The translations under genes were made by a program, and so were the position numbers. Shown here piece by piece: positions 41,108-48,644 of a DNA stretch of 64,000 nucleotides. The DNA comes from Lachnospiraceae bacterium. GTDB taxonomy: Bacteria; Bacillota; Clostridia; Lachnospirales; Lachnospiraceae. The stretch covers positions 174,713 to 238,712 of the forward strand of contig JAFQOW010000041.1 of the NCBI GenBank assembly GCA_017412055.1, read 5' to 3'. A model generated the notes under the pieces. That model was not told the DNA's origin and ran no database searches. It saw only the letters and a list, made by a program, of their open reading frames with translations. The stretch's first letter is position 1. Every line of letters starts with the position of its first letter.

Positions 41108-41143
41108 AAAAAAGCCCCTTGACGTTTCACAACGTGAGGGGCT
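41108..41143 (-). terminator. Terminator
   Basis: GCCCC..ACGTT/AACGT..GGGGC stem and a T run on the minus strand, after the 41166 gene. Confidence 0.85.
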
Positions 41144-41165
41144 CGAAATTCCAAGACAAAAATCT

Positions 41166-41636
41166 TTACTTCTTAAACATAGGAAGCCAAGTGGACCAGA
41201 GCATACGTGCATCCTCTTCAGTATCAACGATTGAGGAGACAATCGTCTTCTCATTTGAACCAATCACCTGATGCTCAACCCAAAACTTACCACCCTGATC
41301 AATAAGGAACAACCCTTCCTTCTCACCAATCGGCTCTGCCACTACCACGTAACGGCGATTGTCAACAGGCTTATCCTCAGTTACTTGTGCAACAGCCGGA
41401 GCCTTCTTAACCTTCTTAGTAGTCTTCTTTTCCTTCTTGATTTCAAGCTCAGGGTGAATCCCAGCCTCAATCAACACACGACACACATAGCCATCGCTCT
41501 TATCCTTACGATTCGCAAAGAGGTTTGAGCTCTTTTTAATTTGTGTCTTTGTGAAGGTACCATTCTCAATGAGCTCAGCAATCTTAGCCTTAGCCTCATC
41601 CACGGGAATCCAAGAAGTCATATCAACGAATGCCAT
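41166..41636 (-). CDS. WIP-family paralogue 1 (basic protein)
   Basis: 156 residues. The N-terminal 65 residues (TSWIPVDEAKAKIAELIENG, IKKSSNLF, GYVCRVLIEAGIHPELEI) match proteins at 43126, 44698 and 46328. A Lys-rich linker and a beta-rich C-terminal part follow. Leader-type class E promoter, box at 41683-41690. Unknown function; it may bind nucleic acid. Confidence 0.7.
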   Translation of the reverse strand: MAFVDMTSWIPVDEAKAKIAELIENGTFTKTQIKKSSNLFANRKDKSDGYVCRVLIEAGIHPELEIKKEKKTTKKVKKAPAVAQVTEDKPVDNRRYVVVAEPIGEKEGLFLIDQGGKFWVEHQVIGSNEKTIVSSIVDTEEDARMLWSTWLPMFKK

Positions 41637-41674
41637 AATCTTAAAAGTGTTTGTTTGTTGTTTACAATTTAATT

Positions 41675-41965
41675 TTATGCAAGTTCTGTTTGCTTATCCT
41701 GCAGAGAATCGAACAGATAGAAAGCGTGAACGGCCAAATCAGGCTTTTCATCTTCACGAGCAGCAAGGTAAGCTTTACCTATAAAGTGCATAGCTGCATA
41801 ATCAGAAGCAACGACTTTCAAAAACTCTTCTATTGAAATAGTATCGAAGGTATCAGTAACTGCTTCGTAAGCTGCATTAATCGTTTCAAGTGCAATACTC
41901 AAAAGGTAGCTCTCGCTATCAGGTTTAGTTTGTTTCAAATCGTCAAGTGTTACTATGTTCTTCAT
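41675..41965 (-). CDS. Hypothetical helical protein
   Basis: 96 residues, all-helical, acidic. Ends DKQTELA, with the last codons from the next promoter. Class E box at 41983-41990. Confidence 0.65.
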   Translation of the reverse strand: MKNIVTLDDLKQTKPDSESYLLSIALETINAAYEAVTDTFDTISIEEFLKVVASDYAAMHFIGKAYLAAREDEKPDLAVHAFYLFDSLQDKQTELA

Positions 41966-41993
41966 GATTATATTCTATGCGAGTTCTGTTGTA

Positions 41994-42173
41994 TTATCGG
42001 CGCTCCATGTTGGTTTCTACGAAAGCCATCAGGATTGAGTATACAAGCATGAAGATGCCAAGGGTAAAGATGCTATAGCATTCCTGTAGACTAGAAGCCA
42101 GACGAACCCAGAGGGGCATACCAAGGATGGAAGCAAAGGCAAGAATCGTGGTCAGTGTTGTGATGCTCTTCAT
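41994..42173 (-). CDS. Small two-span membrane protein (59 aa)
   Basis: MKSITTLTTILAFASILGMP and YSIFTLGIFMLVYSILMAFV. Class E box at 42191-42198. Confidence 0.62.
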   Translation of the reverse strand: MKSITTLTTILAFASILGMPLWVRLASSLQECYSIFTLGIFMLVYSILMAFVETNMERR

Positions 42174-42216
42174 GCTTATATTATATTCTCGTTCTGTCTT
42201 TATTAAGAGTGGAGGC

Positions 42217-42450
42217 TTAAGCCTCCACTTCACTAGAGGCAAAAACGCCTTCAAGCTCCCTAAAGGTTGCACCCCAATAACTTACGTTCCTCTTAAAGAA
42301 GAAGGCCTCACTTCCACCATATTCTGTTGTTACTTTGTACTTTGCACCATTTTTTAATGTAACAAAACACTTTGTTCTTTTAACAATTGTATAAGTACCA
42401 TAAGAGCCTTTATACTTTTTACCAACCTCAAAGAGCGTTACGTTGTTCAT
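42217..42450 (-). CDS. Small hypothetical protein
   Basis: 77 residues, beta-rich (YKGSYGTYTIVKRTKCFVTL). Class E box at 42468-42475. Confidence 0.62.
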   Translation of the reverse strand: MNNVTLFEVGKKYKGSYGTYTIVKRTKCFVTLKNGAKYKVTTEYGGSEAFFFKRNVSYWGATFRELEGVFASSEVEA

Positions 42451-42480
42451 GCATTTAATATATGCATGTTCTGTCTCGTT

Positions 42481-42621
42481 TTAAGCACCAAGCTTATCCA
42501 GCAACTTCAGAGCCCTTTGCTCTTCACCCTTGCACCAGCCCCTAGCTCCACCCGAACACAGCCATTCACGTAGCGCCAGCCTCAAAGTCTTCAATTCAGC
42601 TTCGGTCAGAAAAACAGGCAT
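42481..42621 (-). CDS. Small hypothetical protein (46 aa)
   Basis: MPVFLTEAELKTLRLALREW, helical. No class E or L promoter was seen; it may be read through from upstream. Confidence 0.5.
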   Translation of the reverse strand: MPVFLTEAELKTLRLALREWLCSGGARGWCKGEEQRALKLLDKLGA

Positions 42622-42726
42622 TGTATATCAATTAGTTAGGTTTCAATTTTTGGCCAGAATCGCTCGGTTGGCTCCTGCCTGCTACTACTCAAGGTTCAAC
42701 CTGAATTTCGCGGCCACGGCCAATTT

Positions 42727-42767
42727 TGGCTCCGTAACTTCCTTATGTTCAGTCAGTTACGGAGCCA
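42727..42767 (-). terminator. Strong hairpin
   Basis: TGGCTCCGTAACT/AGTTACGGAGCCA, a 13-bp perfect stem; lacks a clear T tract, so it could be a processing or protective structure. The 100 bases downstream hold no gene. Confidence 0.55.
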
Positions 42768-42775
42768 GTTTCCAA

Positions 42776-43345
42776 TCACATTGCCTGAGTAGTTTCTACT
42801 TCAGGCAGATAAGGAGCATAAGTCATTGTCTGCGAATCAGTTGCGCTATTGCCTGTATTACAATCAGTTACGAAGGAAGCAACCTTAGACTTCTTAACTC
42901 GCTTAGTATCAGCCAGTTCCAACTCAGGACGTAAGCCCTTGATAACCAACACACGGCAGATATAGCCTTCGTCATGATTCTTAACATTCTTCCAACGATA
43001 GGAACTAAGCTTAACCTGCTTCTTATCCAAGCCATTAGCAATCAGCTCCTTACGCTTAGCCTTAGCATCAGTGATTGCAATCCAAGTAGTTACAGCGGCG
43101 AATTCAGTAGTATTAGTAGCGTTCATAGTCTTTGTTTGTTTGCTTGTTACGTTTTTATTATGCTTGTGTTCTGTTTTATTAGCGAGTAGCTTGGTCATTT
43201 CCTCAGGATACAGGACTTCGGCCATTTTAATCATTAGAGTTCGAATATCCATGCCACTTGTTTCCCATGCTTTTTCAGCCTGGTATTCAAGTTCGTTCAG
43301 CTGTTCGGCGGTAAGGACGGTCTTCAGGTCGGTTACTTTAATCAT
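42776..43345 (-). CDS. In-frame fusion of a helical protein and WIP-family paralogue 2
   Basis: 189 residues. Residues 1-55 (MIKVTDLKTVLTAEQLNELE) are helical; residues 56-73 are encoded by an internal class E promoter and leader; from M74 (43126) follows the WIP module TTWIAITDAKAKRKELIANG, VKLSSYRWKNVKNHDEGYIC. No stop separates them, so a fusion and a short form (42776-43126) may both be made. Boxes at 43381-43388 and 43168-43175. Confidence 0.68.
   Translation of the reverse strand: MIKVTDLKTVLTAEQLNELEYQAEKAWETSGMDIRTLMIKMAEVLYPEEMTKLLANKTEHKHNKNVTSKQTKTMNATNTTEFAAVTTWIAITDAKAKRKELIANGLDKKQVKLSSYRWKNVKNHDEGYICRVLVIKGLRPELELADTKRVKKSKVASFVTDCNTGNSATDSQTMTYAPYLPEVETTQAM
43140..43175 (-). 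promoter_or_regulatory. Internal class E promoter with A/C-rich leader
   Basis: AACAGAAC (43168-43175), CATAATAAAAAC, then GTAACAAGCAAACAAACAAA before the ATG at 43126; all of it also reads as codons of the upstream frame. Confidence 0.7.
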
Positions 43346-43387
43346 ATTCGTGTTGCTTGTTACGTTTTTATTATAGGTGGGTTCTGT

Positions 43388-43561
43388 TCAGAAGTTCAGC
43401 ACGTCAAGTTGAGTGTTGAGGAGGATCTGTTCATAAATGACACGGAACTTGTTCGCAGCCATCTGCTCAGTCACTACCATGCCCATACTCTCCTGGTCCT
43501 TAACCCAGACAGAAGTGCGCTCCATTGCGGTTTCAAGTGCTTGATCGAATACGTTGCTCAT
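43388..43561 (-). CDS. Small hypothetical protein (57 aa)
   Basis: MSNVFDQALETAMERTSVWV, helical. Class E box at 43579-43586. Confidence 0.62.
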   Translation of the reverse strand: MSNVFDQALETAMERTSVWVKDQESMGMVVTEQMAANKFRVIYEQILLNTQLDVLNF

Positions 43562-43590
43562 GACTATATTCTATGCGAGTTCTGTTCCGC

Positions 43591-43851
43591 TTAGCAGCAG
43601 CTGAGCTTTTTGATTTCCTCAGCTGTGCACTTTTCAACCAAACACTCAGGAATATAAGCGAGGAGAGAGTTCTGTTGGCAGGAAGTTGTCTTAGAAAACT
43701 TGTCGAGAGTAATTTGAATCTTATCTCCGCGATTGATTGCGATAGGAGTTGAGTATGAATAGAATACACCATTTTCAACTCGTGCAGTTGCAGCATAAGC
43801 GTTGCGACCGTTCATAAAGGCGAAAATCAGTTCAGACATGTACTTGCGCAT
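43591..43851 (-). CDS. Small hypothetical protein
   Basis: 86 residues, beta-rich with a Cys-rich end (ECLVEKCTAEEIKKLSCC). Leader-type class E promoter (box 43896-43903, leader GTAACAAACAACAACAC). Confidence 0.64.
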   Translation of the reverse strand: MRKYMSELIFAFMNGRNAYAATARVENGVFYSYSTPIAINRGDKIQITLDKFSKTTSCQQNSLLAYIPECLVEKCTAEEIKKLSCC

Positions 43852-43902
43852 AATTTGTGTTGTGTTGTTGTTTGTTACGTTTATATTATAGCGTTGTTCT
43901 GT

Positions 43903-44112
43903 TTATACGAGAGCAGCTTTGTGCTTTGTTATTGCCTTCTCAGCTCCAAACTTTCTCAGCTTTAATACTTTTATCTTTCGCACATTTTCTTTATACTCTT
44001 CACGACCACAACGCACGCTTTCAAGAGCCTTAATTTCACCTTCAAGCTTTACCACACTTGCTTCCAAGCTTGCAATTAAGCGTTGTCTAAGATTATTCAC
44101 TTTGGTCTTCAT
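43903..44112 (-). CDS. Small basic coiled-coil protein
   Basis: 69 residues (LIASLEASVVKLEGEIKALE). Class E box at 44130-44137. Confidence 0.62.
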   Translation of the reverse strand: MKTKVNNLRQRLIASLEASVVKLEGEIKALESVRCGREEYKENVRKIKVLKLRKFGAEKAITKHKAALV

Positions 44113-44135
44113 GCTTTTATTATATGCTCGTTCTG

Positions 44136-44276
44136 TTACTTACCCCAGGCGAGTTTGTGAGAAACATATGCAACCAGGAGCCAGAATCCAATCCCCATCA
44201 AATCAGCCTGAAGGAAGGAATGAATAGCAAGGGAACCACTAAGGAGGAAGAGGAGGGCGAATATCAGCGTTTTCAT
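44136..44276 (-). CDS. Small membrane protein (46 aa)
   Basis: MKTLIFALLFLLSGSLAIHS, then a second span GIGFWLLVAYV. Class E box at 44294-44301. Confidence 0.6.
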   Translation of the reverse strand: MKTLIFALLFLLSGSLAIHSFLQADLMGIGFWLLVAYVSHKLAWGK

Positions 44277-44317
44277 GATTATATTATAGTTGTGTTCTGT
44301 TCAGACGAAGGTGAGGT

Positions 44318-44698
44318 TTACCACCTCAAATAGTCACTTTCGCAGTTAGCTAAGCCGAAGTAAAGTGCATGCTCCTCAGCATCCTTTAAGGTATTGAATT
44401 CCAAGGTTTTATGTTCCTTGTTATAAGCAGTGAACTGTTCCACAAAGTACTTATTACCAACGCGATATATCTTGGTCGTGCAGTTTGAACCAAGGCATTT
44501 GGTCGTGTCCTTGATTATAATCTGCTTAGCTACCACTCTGGCTAGATAACCTTTGCTATGGTCCTTAATGTCTACCCACTTATAGGAGCTTAACTTAACC
44601 TCACCGCGACCATATTCACCCGAAGCAATAAGCTTGGCCTTAAGTTCCTTAGCTTCAGCGAGGGGCAACCAATTTGAAATGTTGTTCATGTTTTTCAT
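44318..44698 (-). CDS. WIP-family paralogue 3
   Basis: 126 residues: SNWLPLAEAKELKAKLIASG, VKLSSYKWVDIKDHSKGYLA, then a distinct C-terminal part (YRVGNKYFVEQFTAYNKEHK) resembling that of 41166 (KFWVEHQVIGSNEKT). Class E box at 44716-44723. Confidence 0.7.
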   Translation of the reverse strand: MKNMNNISNWLPLAEAKELKAKLIASGEYGRGEVKLSSYKWVDIKDHSKGYLARVVAKQIIIKDTTKCLGSNCTTKIYRVGNKYFVEQFTAYNKEHKTLEFNTLKDAEEHALYFGLANCESDYLRW

Positions 44699-44731
44699 GC
44701 TTTTATTATAGTTGCGTTCTGTTCCGTTTAA

Positions 44732-44905
44732 TTAGCATTCGAAAAAGTTCTGACCGATACAAATCCCTACCACTGAGGCAATAATTGCAGGGATAACTAT
44801 GAACATGGCAAGGACAAACATGGCCATATCCTCAGGATTAAAGCACTGAAGGAAAGCAATGAAGCCAGTAGCAAGGGCGGCAAGAAGAATCGTTATGTTG
44901 TTCAT
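44732..44905 (-). CDS. Small two-span membrane protein (57 aa)
   Basis: MNNITILLAALATGFIAFLQ and MFVLAMFIVIPAIIASVVGI. Class E box at 44923-44930. Confidence 0.62.
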   Translation of the reverse strand: MNNITILLAALATGFIAFLQCFNPEDMAMFVLAMFIVIPAIIASVVGICIGQNFFEC

Positions 44906-44935
44906 GACTATATTATGTGCGAGTTCTGTGCGGGA

Positions 44936-45112
44936 TTAAGGTAAACCGATGTACCATATCTTGTTATTAAGAAGGACCCACATGCAACCATATTTGTCCT
45001 TCTCGGCTCGAACAATGTCCTCTCCTTCGAAATAACCAGGAATAGTCAATTTATTGTCGTGAATATATCCCTTAACCAGGGCTCCATCTTCCATTTCAAA
45101 TTCGTAACTCAT
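44936..45112 (-). CDS. Small hypothetical protein (58 aa)
   Basis: MSYEFEMEDGALVKGYIHDN, beta-rich. Class E box at 45130-45137. Confidence 0.6.
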   Translation of the reverse strand: MSYEFEMEDGALVKGYIHDNKLTIPGYFEGEDIVRAEKDKYGCMWVLLNNKIWYIGLP

Positions 45113-45140
45113 ACCTAAAATATATCGTTGTTCTGTTCCG

Positions 45141-45416
45141 TTAGATGGTCTTCACTAAGGAAGGTCCATCCTCACCTTCAGGACCATCCAAGACCGGATA
45201 ACCATAATCTAGGATTTGGTCCCATGTTGTTATGTTATTAAGATTCAAGAACTTACCACATTCCTCAGGTGTGTTAAACAACTTCCAACCTCGATAAACT
45301 TCCCAGTTGAGATACACATTCCCACATGAATAAAATTGTTTGATAATTTCAAAAGACTTTTTACCACCGAGAGAGGAAATATAATCGTCGGAGAAGTGAA
45401 TCATGATGTCATTCAT
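45141..45416 (-). CDS. Small hypothetical protein
   Basis: 91 residues, acidic and aromatic (NVYLNWEVYRGWKLF). Class E box at 45434-45441. Confidence 0.62.
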   Translation of the reverse strand: MNDIMIHFSDDYISSLGGKKSFEIIKQFYSCGNVYLNWEVYRGWKLFNTPEECGKFLNLNNITTWDQILDYGYPVLDGPEGEDGPSLVKTI

Positions 45417-45489
45417 GACTTTATTATAGTGAGGTTCTGTTCAGACGAAGGTGGGCTTTTAATAGATCAACGTGCGGACCGCCAAAAGC

Positions 45490-45750
45490 TTAGCTTTCGC
45501 TAAGCAATTGAATTTCAATTTTCTTATAATTTTTATAATCAGTAAATGCAATAAACTGATTATCAAAGATATAAATATCATTTACATCCTTTTCAGTTAT
45601 AATACCATGTTTATAACTGATTGAATCTGAATCAATTACAATATTTGAATTATCCTTAAACGACCGACTTTTGCTTCCGCTTCTGTAATAAAAATTAAAA
45701 TTATTATTTTTTAATACCGCGACAAGTTGGTTGAATTTGATTGATTTCAT
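45490..45750 (-). CDS. Small hypothetical protein
   Basis: 86 residues starting MKSIKFNQLVAVLKNNNFNF; Asn/Ser/Lys-rich and AT-rich unlike its neighbours. Class E box at 45768-45775. Confidence 0.6.
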   Translation of the reverse strand: MKSIKFNQLVAVLKNNNFNFYYRSGSKSRSFKDNSNIVIDSDSISYKHGIITEKDVNDIYIFDNQFIAFTDYKNYKKIEIQLLSES

Positions 45751-45850
45751 GATTAGATTATAACTGCGTTCTGTTTCGTTGAAAGCAATTTTTTAATTTG
45801 ATTTTTAACTTTTCGCTTTTATTAAAACAGAACACAAGTATAATAAAAGC

Positions 45851-46027
45851 ATGAAAGCAACTGATAAAAACCTAATGCTTAAAAAGTTGGCTGATATTAA
45901 AGAAGCTTTTAATTATATTCTTCCTGACGACGACTTCTTTTGGGAAAATTACAGGGAAGATGTGCAAGAGGTTTATAATCATATTAATACGCTTAAAGCA
46001 CTTATTATCAAGGCCTCAGAAAGCTGA
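45851..46027 (+). CDS. Small acidic protein (58 aa)
   Basis: MKATDKNLMLKKLADIKEAF, helical. Plus-strand class E promoter: AACAGAAC at 45826-45833, GTATAATAAAAGC before the ATG. The stop lies in a terminator hairpin. Confidence 0.62.
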   Translation: MKATDKNLMLKKLADIKEAFNYILPDDDFFWENYREDVQEVYNHINTLKALIIKASES

Positions 46028-46034
46028 GGCCTAA
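46008..46034 (+). terminator. Terminator overlapping a stop codon
   Basis: GGCCTCAG-AAAG-CTGAGGCC spans the TGA of the 45851 gene. Confidence 0.65.
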
Positions 46035-46075
46035 ACCTCACCTTTTATTAAACAGAACACGGCTATAATAAAATC

Positions 46076-46276
46076 ATGAAAACAATTAAGTTTAGTGCTA
46101 TTAAGTGGGACCCTAAAGGTAAAGGCTATAATTGGGTAAAAGAGTTTACAACTGCTAGCTTTTATAGCCAAAATAATAATATAACAGCTGCTGAAGCAAT
46201 AGCTAATCTTGAAAGCCAGTCTAGCTGCCGCGTCCTTGCATGCAATTTGCAAATAATTAACGACTTTATTGACTAA
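46076..46276 (+). CDS. Small hypothetical protein, paralogue of 54197-54418
   Basis: 66 residues: IKWDPKGKGYNWVKEF...AAEAIANLE...CRVLACNLQIINDFID. The 54197-54418 protein shares IKWD, YVK, the EAVAF helix, a Cys pair and the FID ending. Plus-strand class E box at 46051-46058. Confidence 0.64.
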   Translation: MKTIKFSAIKWDPKGKGYNWVKEFTTASFYSQNNNITAAEAIANLESQSSCRVLACNLQIINDFID

Positions 46277-46327
46277 ACAGAACTTCATTATAATAAAAAA
46301 GTAATCAACCAAACAACACAACTAATT

Positions 46328-46801
46328 ATGTCCTATTCCTATATTACTACTTGGCTTCCTAAGGAAGATGCTCAGGCAATGGTTAAGTCCCTTATCTCTG
46401 AGGGTAAGTTTAAGAAGGGTGAAATTAAGCTCAGTTCCTACCGTTGGGCCGACCTTAAGGACCACTCTAAGGGTTATGTGGCTCGAGTTCACGTCCTGAC
46501 GGGTCTTCATCCTGATATGGAACTTGGCCTCTGTGGTCGAAAGAAGAAGGCTCAGAAGGCTGAAGCTGAACCGGTTGAAGAAGTTGAATCTGAAATGAAG
46601 ACTTACACCATCAAGCTTTTCAACGCTGTGGACGCTAATGGCGAAACAGTAAAGGAAGCTTCTTTCAGTCAGGACCTTTCAGATGAGCAGGTCAAGTTTA
46701 TTACAGAGAGCGATGACTCTTACGGTCAGTATCAAATGATTCTGAGTTACGCTGAAGACCATGGCTTCGACGAGTTCGATGAGTTCGAACTCGTCGCCTG
46801 A
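46328..46801 (+). CDS. WIP-family paralogue 4
   Basis: 157 residues: TTWLPKEDAQAMVKSLISEG, IKLSSYRWADLKDHSKGYVA, GLHPDMELG, then an acidic linker and an acidic C-terminal domain. The first 65 residues are the conserved module. Leader-type class E promoter (box 46276-46283, leader AACCAAACAACACAAC). Confidence 0.7.
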   Translation: MSYSYITTWLPKEDAQAMVKSLISEGKFKKGEIKLSSYRWADLKDHSKGYVARVHVLTGLHPDMELGLCGRKKKAQKAEAEPVEEVESEMKTYTIKLFNAVDANGETVKEASFSQDLSDEQVKFITESDDSYGQYQMILSYAEDHGFDEFDEFELVA

Positions 46802-46833
46802 GCCAAAGAACTTTAATTCAGAAAAAAGTTTAA

Positions 46834-46872
46834 TAGAAAATCCCCTCTTAATCTGAGGGGATTTTCTTTTTA
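46834..46872 (+). terminator. Terminator of the plus-strand island
   Basis: AAAATCCCCTC/GAGGGGATTTT then TTCTTTTT. Confidence 0.85.
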
Positions 46873-46879
46873 TTGCCTA

Positions 46880-47045
46880 AGTTTGTTTAGGTCCAAGAAA
46901 GTTGTTTCAAACAAATGAGTTTGATTTGTGCTCAGGAAGCCCTACACGGCCTTGCGGCTTTCAACCAGATAAAGTTGCTTCTAGCCAAATAAAAAAGCCG
47001 TGTGCAATAGCCACGGCTTAAAATAGAAGCAAGTTTGTTTCAGGT
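46880..47045. repeat. Non-coding stretch with AAGTTTGTTT repeats
   Basis: No gene. Contains a terminator-like hairpin AAGCCGTG/CACGGCTT (about 46993-47020) and several copies of an (A/C)AAGTTTGTTTC-like unit that recurs at 47.33, 48.08 and 55.66 kb. Confidence 0.45.
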
Positions 47046-47067
47046 TAGATTAACCATTTTGAACAGG

Positions 47068-47382
47068 TTAAACTAATTTGAAATCTTGAACCCATTCATA
47101 CCACAGGTATCTCTTAGCGAATGAGATTGCAGACTGGCTTTCTCCCTTAGAATATTCTTTGTAATAAACGATATAACCGTCTTTCATGGGGGCGGGTTCT
47201 AAATGGTCCAACCTGCCCAAACCAGATCCGTCCAACCATTCTCGTATAAGTTCTGTATGGATAGGACAAAGTTGATAAGCACTTCCACTTCGATGCTGAG
47301 TTCGCTGGTGCTTTTTCTTCATCGCAGTCAAGTTTGTTTTGGTCAGATGAAAAGATTTCAGATAAAGATTCGGTGCATTCAT
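47068..47382 (-). CDS. Hypothetical basic protein
   Basis: 104 residues from MNAPNLYLKSFHLTKTNLTA at 47382, set by the class E promoter (box 47400-47407). Contains YQLCPIHTELIREWLDGSG and an aromatic C-terminus. Confidence 0.62.
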   Translation of the reverse strand: MNAPNLYLKSFHLTKTNLTAMKKKHQRTQHRSGSAYQLCPIHTELIREWLDGSGLGRLDHLEPAPMKDGYIVYYKEYSKGESQSAISFAKRYLWYEWVQDFKLV

Positions 47383-47498
47383 GCTTATAATATAGTCACG
47401 TTCTGTTCTACCTAAAGATAAGTTTTTACCTAAAATAAAGTAACGGCTTAACCCACTTAAAGTTAAGCCGTTACGCATGAACAACACAACAAATAGAA

Positions 47499-47569
47499 TA
47501 GTCTCGCAAGGATTCGAACCTTGTCAATGAAATCCAAATTTTCAAGTGCTACCGTTACACCACGAGACT
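47499..47569 (-). tRNA. tRNA-Gln (TTG)
   Basis: Acceptor AGTCTCG/CGAGACT, anticodon arm TGAAA-ATTTGGA-TTTCA, T arm CAAGG-TTCGAAT-CCTTG. Confidence 0.88.
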
Positions 47570-47573
47570 GTTA

Positions 47574-47646
47574 AGGTGTTATGACAGAATTGAACTGTCC
47601 TCGCCGGAACCACAACCCGGGGTCTTACCACTAAACGAATAACACC
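47574..47646 (-). tRNA. tRNA-His (GTG)
   Basis: Acceptor GGTGTTA with TAACACC, anticodon arm CCGGG-TTGTGGT-TCCGG, T arm GACAG-TTCAATT-CTGTC. Confidence 0.88.
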
Positions 47647-47654
47647 ATTTGTTA

Positions 47655-47813
47655 TTACTTACCACACGGAATCACTTCCGTAGCATCACAATCTTCAACC
47701 ATCTCAAGTTCCCAATCTTCAGGAATAGGATACAAGTCAGGTACTTGAATGATGCAGTAACAACAGGAATTAAGAACCAGTGCGGCACAAGCTAATGTAA
47801 TATATTTAAGCAT
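47655..47813 (-). CDS. Small lipoprotein (52 aa)
   Basis: MLKYITLACAALVLNSCCYC: a signal peptide ending at a Cys pair typical of Bacteroidetes lipoproteins (NSCC), then a short acidic mature chain. The longer frame enters tRNA-Leu. It lies between tRNA genes. Confidence 0.62.
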   Translation of the reverse strand: MLKYITLACAALVLNSCCYCIIQVPDLYPIPEDWELEMVEDCDATEVIPCGK

Positions 47814-47815
47814 AA

Positions 47816-47889
47816 TAGCGAAGGTGGGATTCGAACCCACAACATTCCGATTTTGAGTCGGACACCTCTGCCAATTGGATTACTTCGCC
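47816..47889 (-). tRNA. tRNA with CAA anticodon (Leu), short variable loop
   Basis: Acceptor GGCGAAG/CTTCGCT, anticodon stem CCGA/TCGG with loop CTCAAAA, T arm GTGGG-TTCGAAT-CCCAC. The short variable loop is unusual for Leu. Confidence 0.78.
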
Positions 47890-47899
47890 AGATTAAAAA

Positions 47900-47917
47900 G
47901 GACCAATTGTTTGGTCC
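47900..47917 (-). terminator. Terminator after the small lipoprotein gene
   Basis: GGACCAA/TTGGTCC followed by a T run on the minus strand. Confidence 0.75.
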
Positions 47918-47926
47918 CTGAGTCCC

Positions 47927-48037
47927 TTACTTCACAGGGAGAATCTTAACAGGTGCCTGCTTCTCAGTCTGGACCTGCTGCTGGCAAGATACCATAGCAA
48001 GGCAACCAATTGTCATTAGTGCGATTGTCTTCATCAT
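47927..48037 (-). CDS. Very small lipoprotein (about 35 aa)
   Basis: MKTIALMTIGCLAMVSCQQQ then a Lys/Pro-rich end; lipobox-like MVSC. A sister of the 48534 peptide: both begin MKTIALM with identical DNA. Confidence 0.6.
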   Translation of the reverse strand: MMKTIALMTIGCLAMVSCQQQVQTEKQAPVKILPVK

Positions 48038-48121
48038 AAAAGTCTTTTAATTAACTTATTAATTAATACGCGAAAAGTTTATTTCAGATAACCAAGTTTG
48101 TTTCGGTTGAACAAGTTTATT

Positions 48122-48337
48122 TTAGTTAAGTTCTGACATATTGCTTTGGACTTTTTCAATACTCGCAGCCCAATCAAGCTTTGCATTCACACGCTTCAGC
48201 GCCTCGGTTACAAGGTCATTATCATACGCTGCTGCAAGAATAATCTTATTCACTACTTCATGAGCGTCCATAAGATTCTCTACGTTCATTACTTCCATTG
48301 CAAAGTCGATAAGTGTTTTTTCTGTGTTATTAGTCAT
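48122..48337 (-). CDS. Small helical protein
   Basis: 71 residues (MTNNTEKTLIDFAMEVMNVE). Promoter box is the variant AACAAAAC at 48354-48361 with TATAAAATAAGC before the ATG. Ends MSELN. Confidence 0.6.
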   Translation of the reverse strand: MTNNTEKTLIDFAMEVMNVENLMDAHEVVNKIILAAAYDNDLVTEALKRVNAKLDWAASIEKVQSNMSELN

Positions 48338-48339
48338 GC

Positions 48340-48480
48340 TTATTTTATATGTTTGTTTTGTTTATTTCTGATGGCTTCCTCCCACTCTTCATCAGCATCA
48401 CGTGCATTCTGAACAAGTGCCAATGCCACAGCAGAGCCAAAGACTATAGCCAAGAAAAGTATTACAAAAAATGTTGCCAT
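48340..48480 (-). CDS. Small membrane protein (46 aa)
   Basis: MATFFVILFLAIVFGSAVAL span, then a charged helix. Its last codons overlap the promoter of the next gene. Confidence 0.58.
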   Translation of the reverse strand: MATFFVILFLAIVFGSAVALALVQNARDADEEWEEAIRNKQNKHIK

Positions 48481-48533
48481 AAATGTTTAGTATAAAGTTG
48501 TTAGTATGAAAACAAAACATCCATTGAAACGTG

Positions 48534-48644
48534 TTAGGCATCAATGGATGTTATATAAGTAGTTGCAGATGTTTCCCAAGTAGGAGGCAATGTATTTGCC
48601 GTAGCCGCAACTGCAGTAATTATCATTAGTGCGATTGTCTTCAT
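48534..48644 (-). CDS. Very small secreted peptide (36 aa)
   Basis: MKTIALMIITAVAATANTLP: signal peptide with an AxA-like site, short Thr-rich mature part. Start overlaps the endonuclease stop (ATGA). Confidence 0.55.
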   Translation of the reverse strand: MKTIALMIITAVAATANTLPPTWETSATTYITSIDA

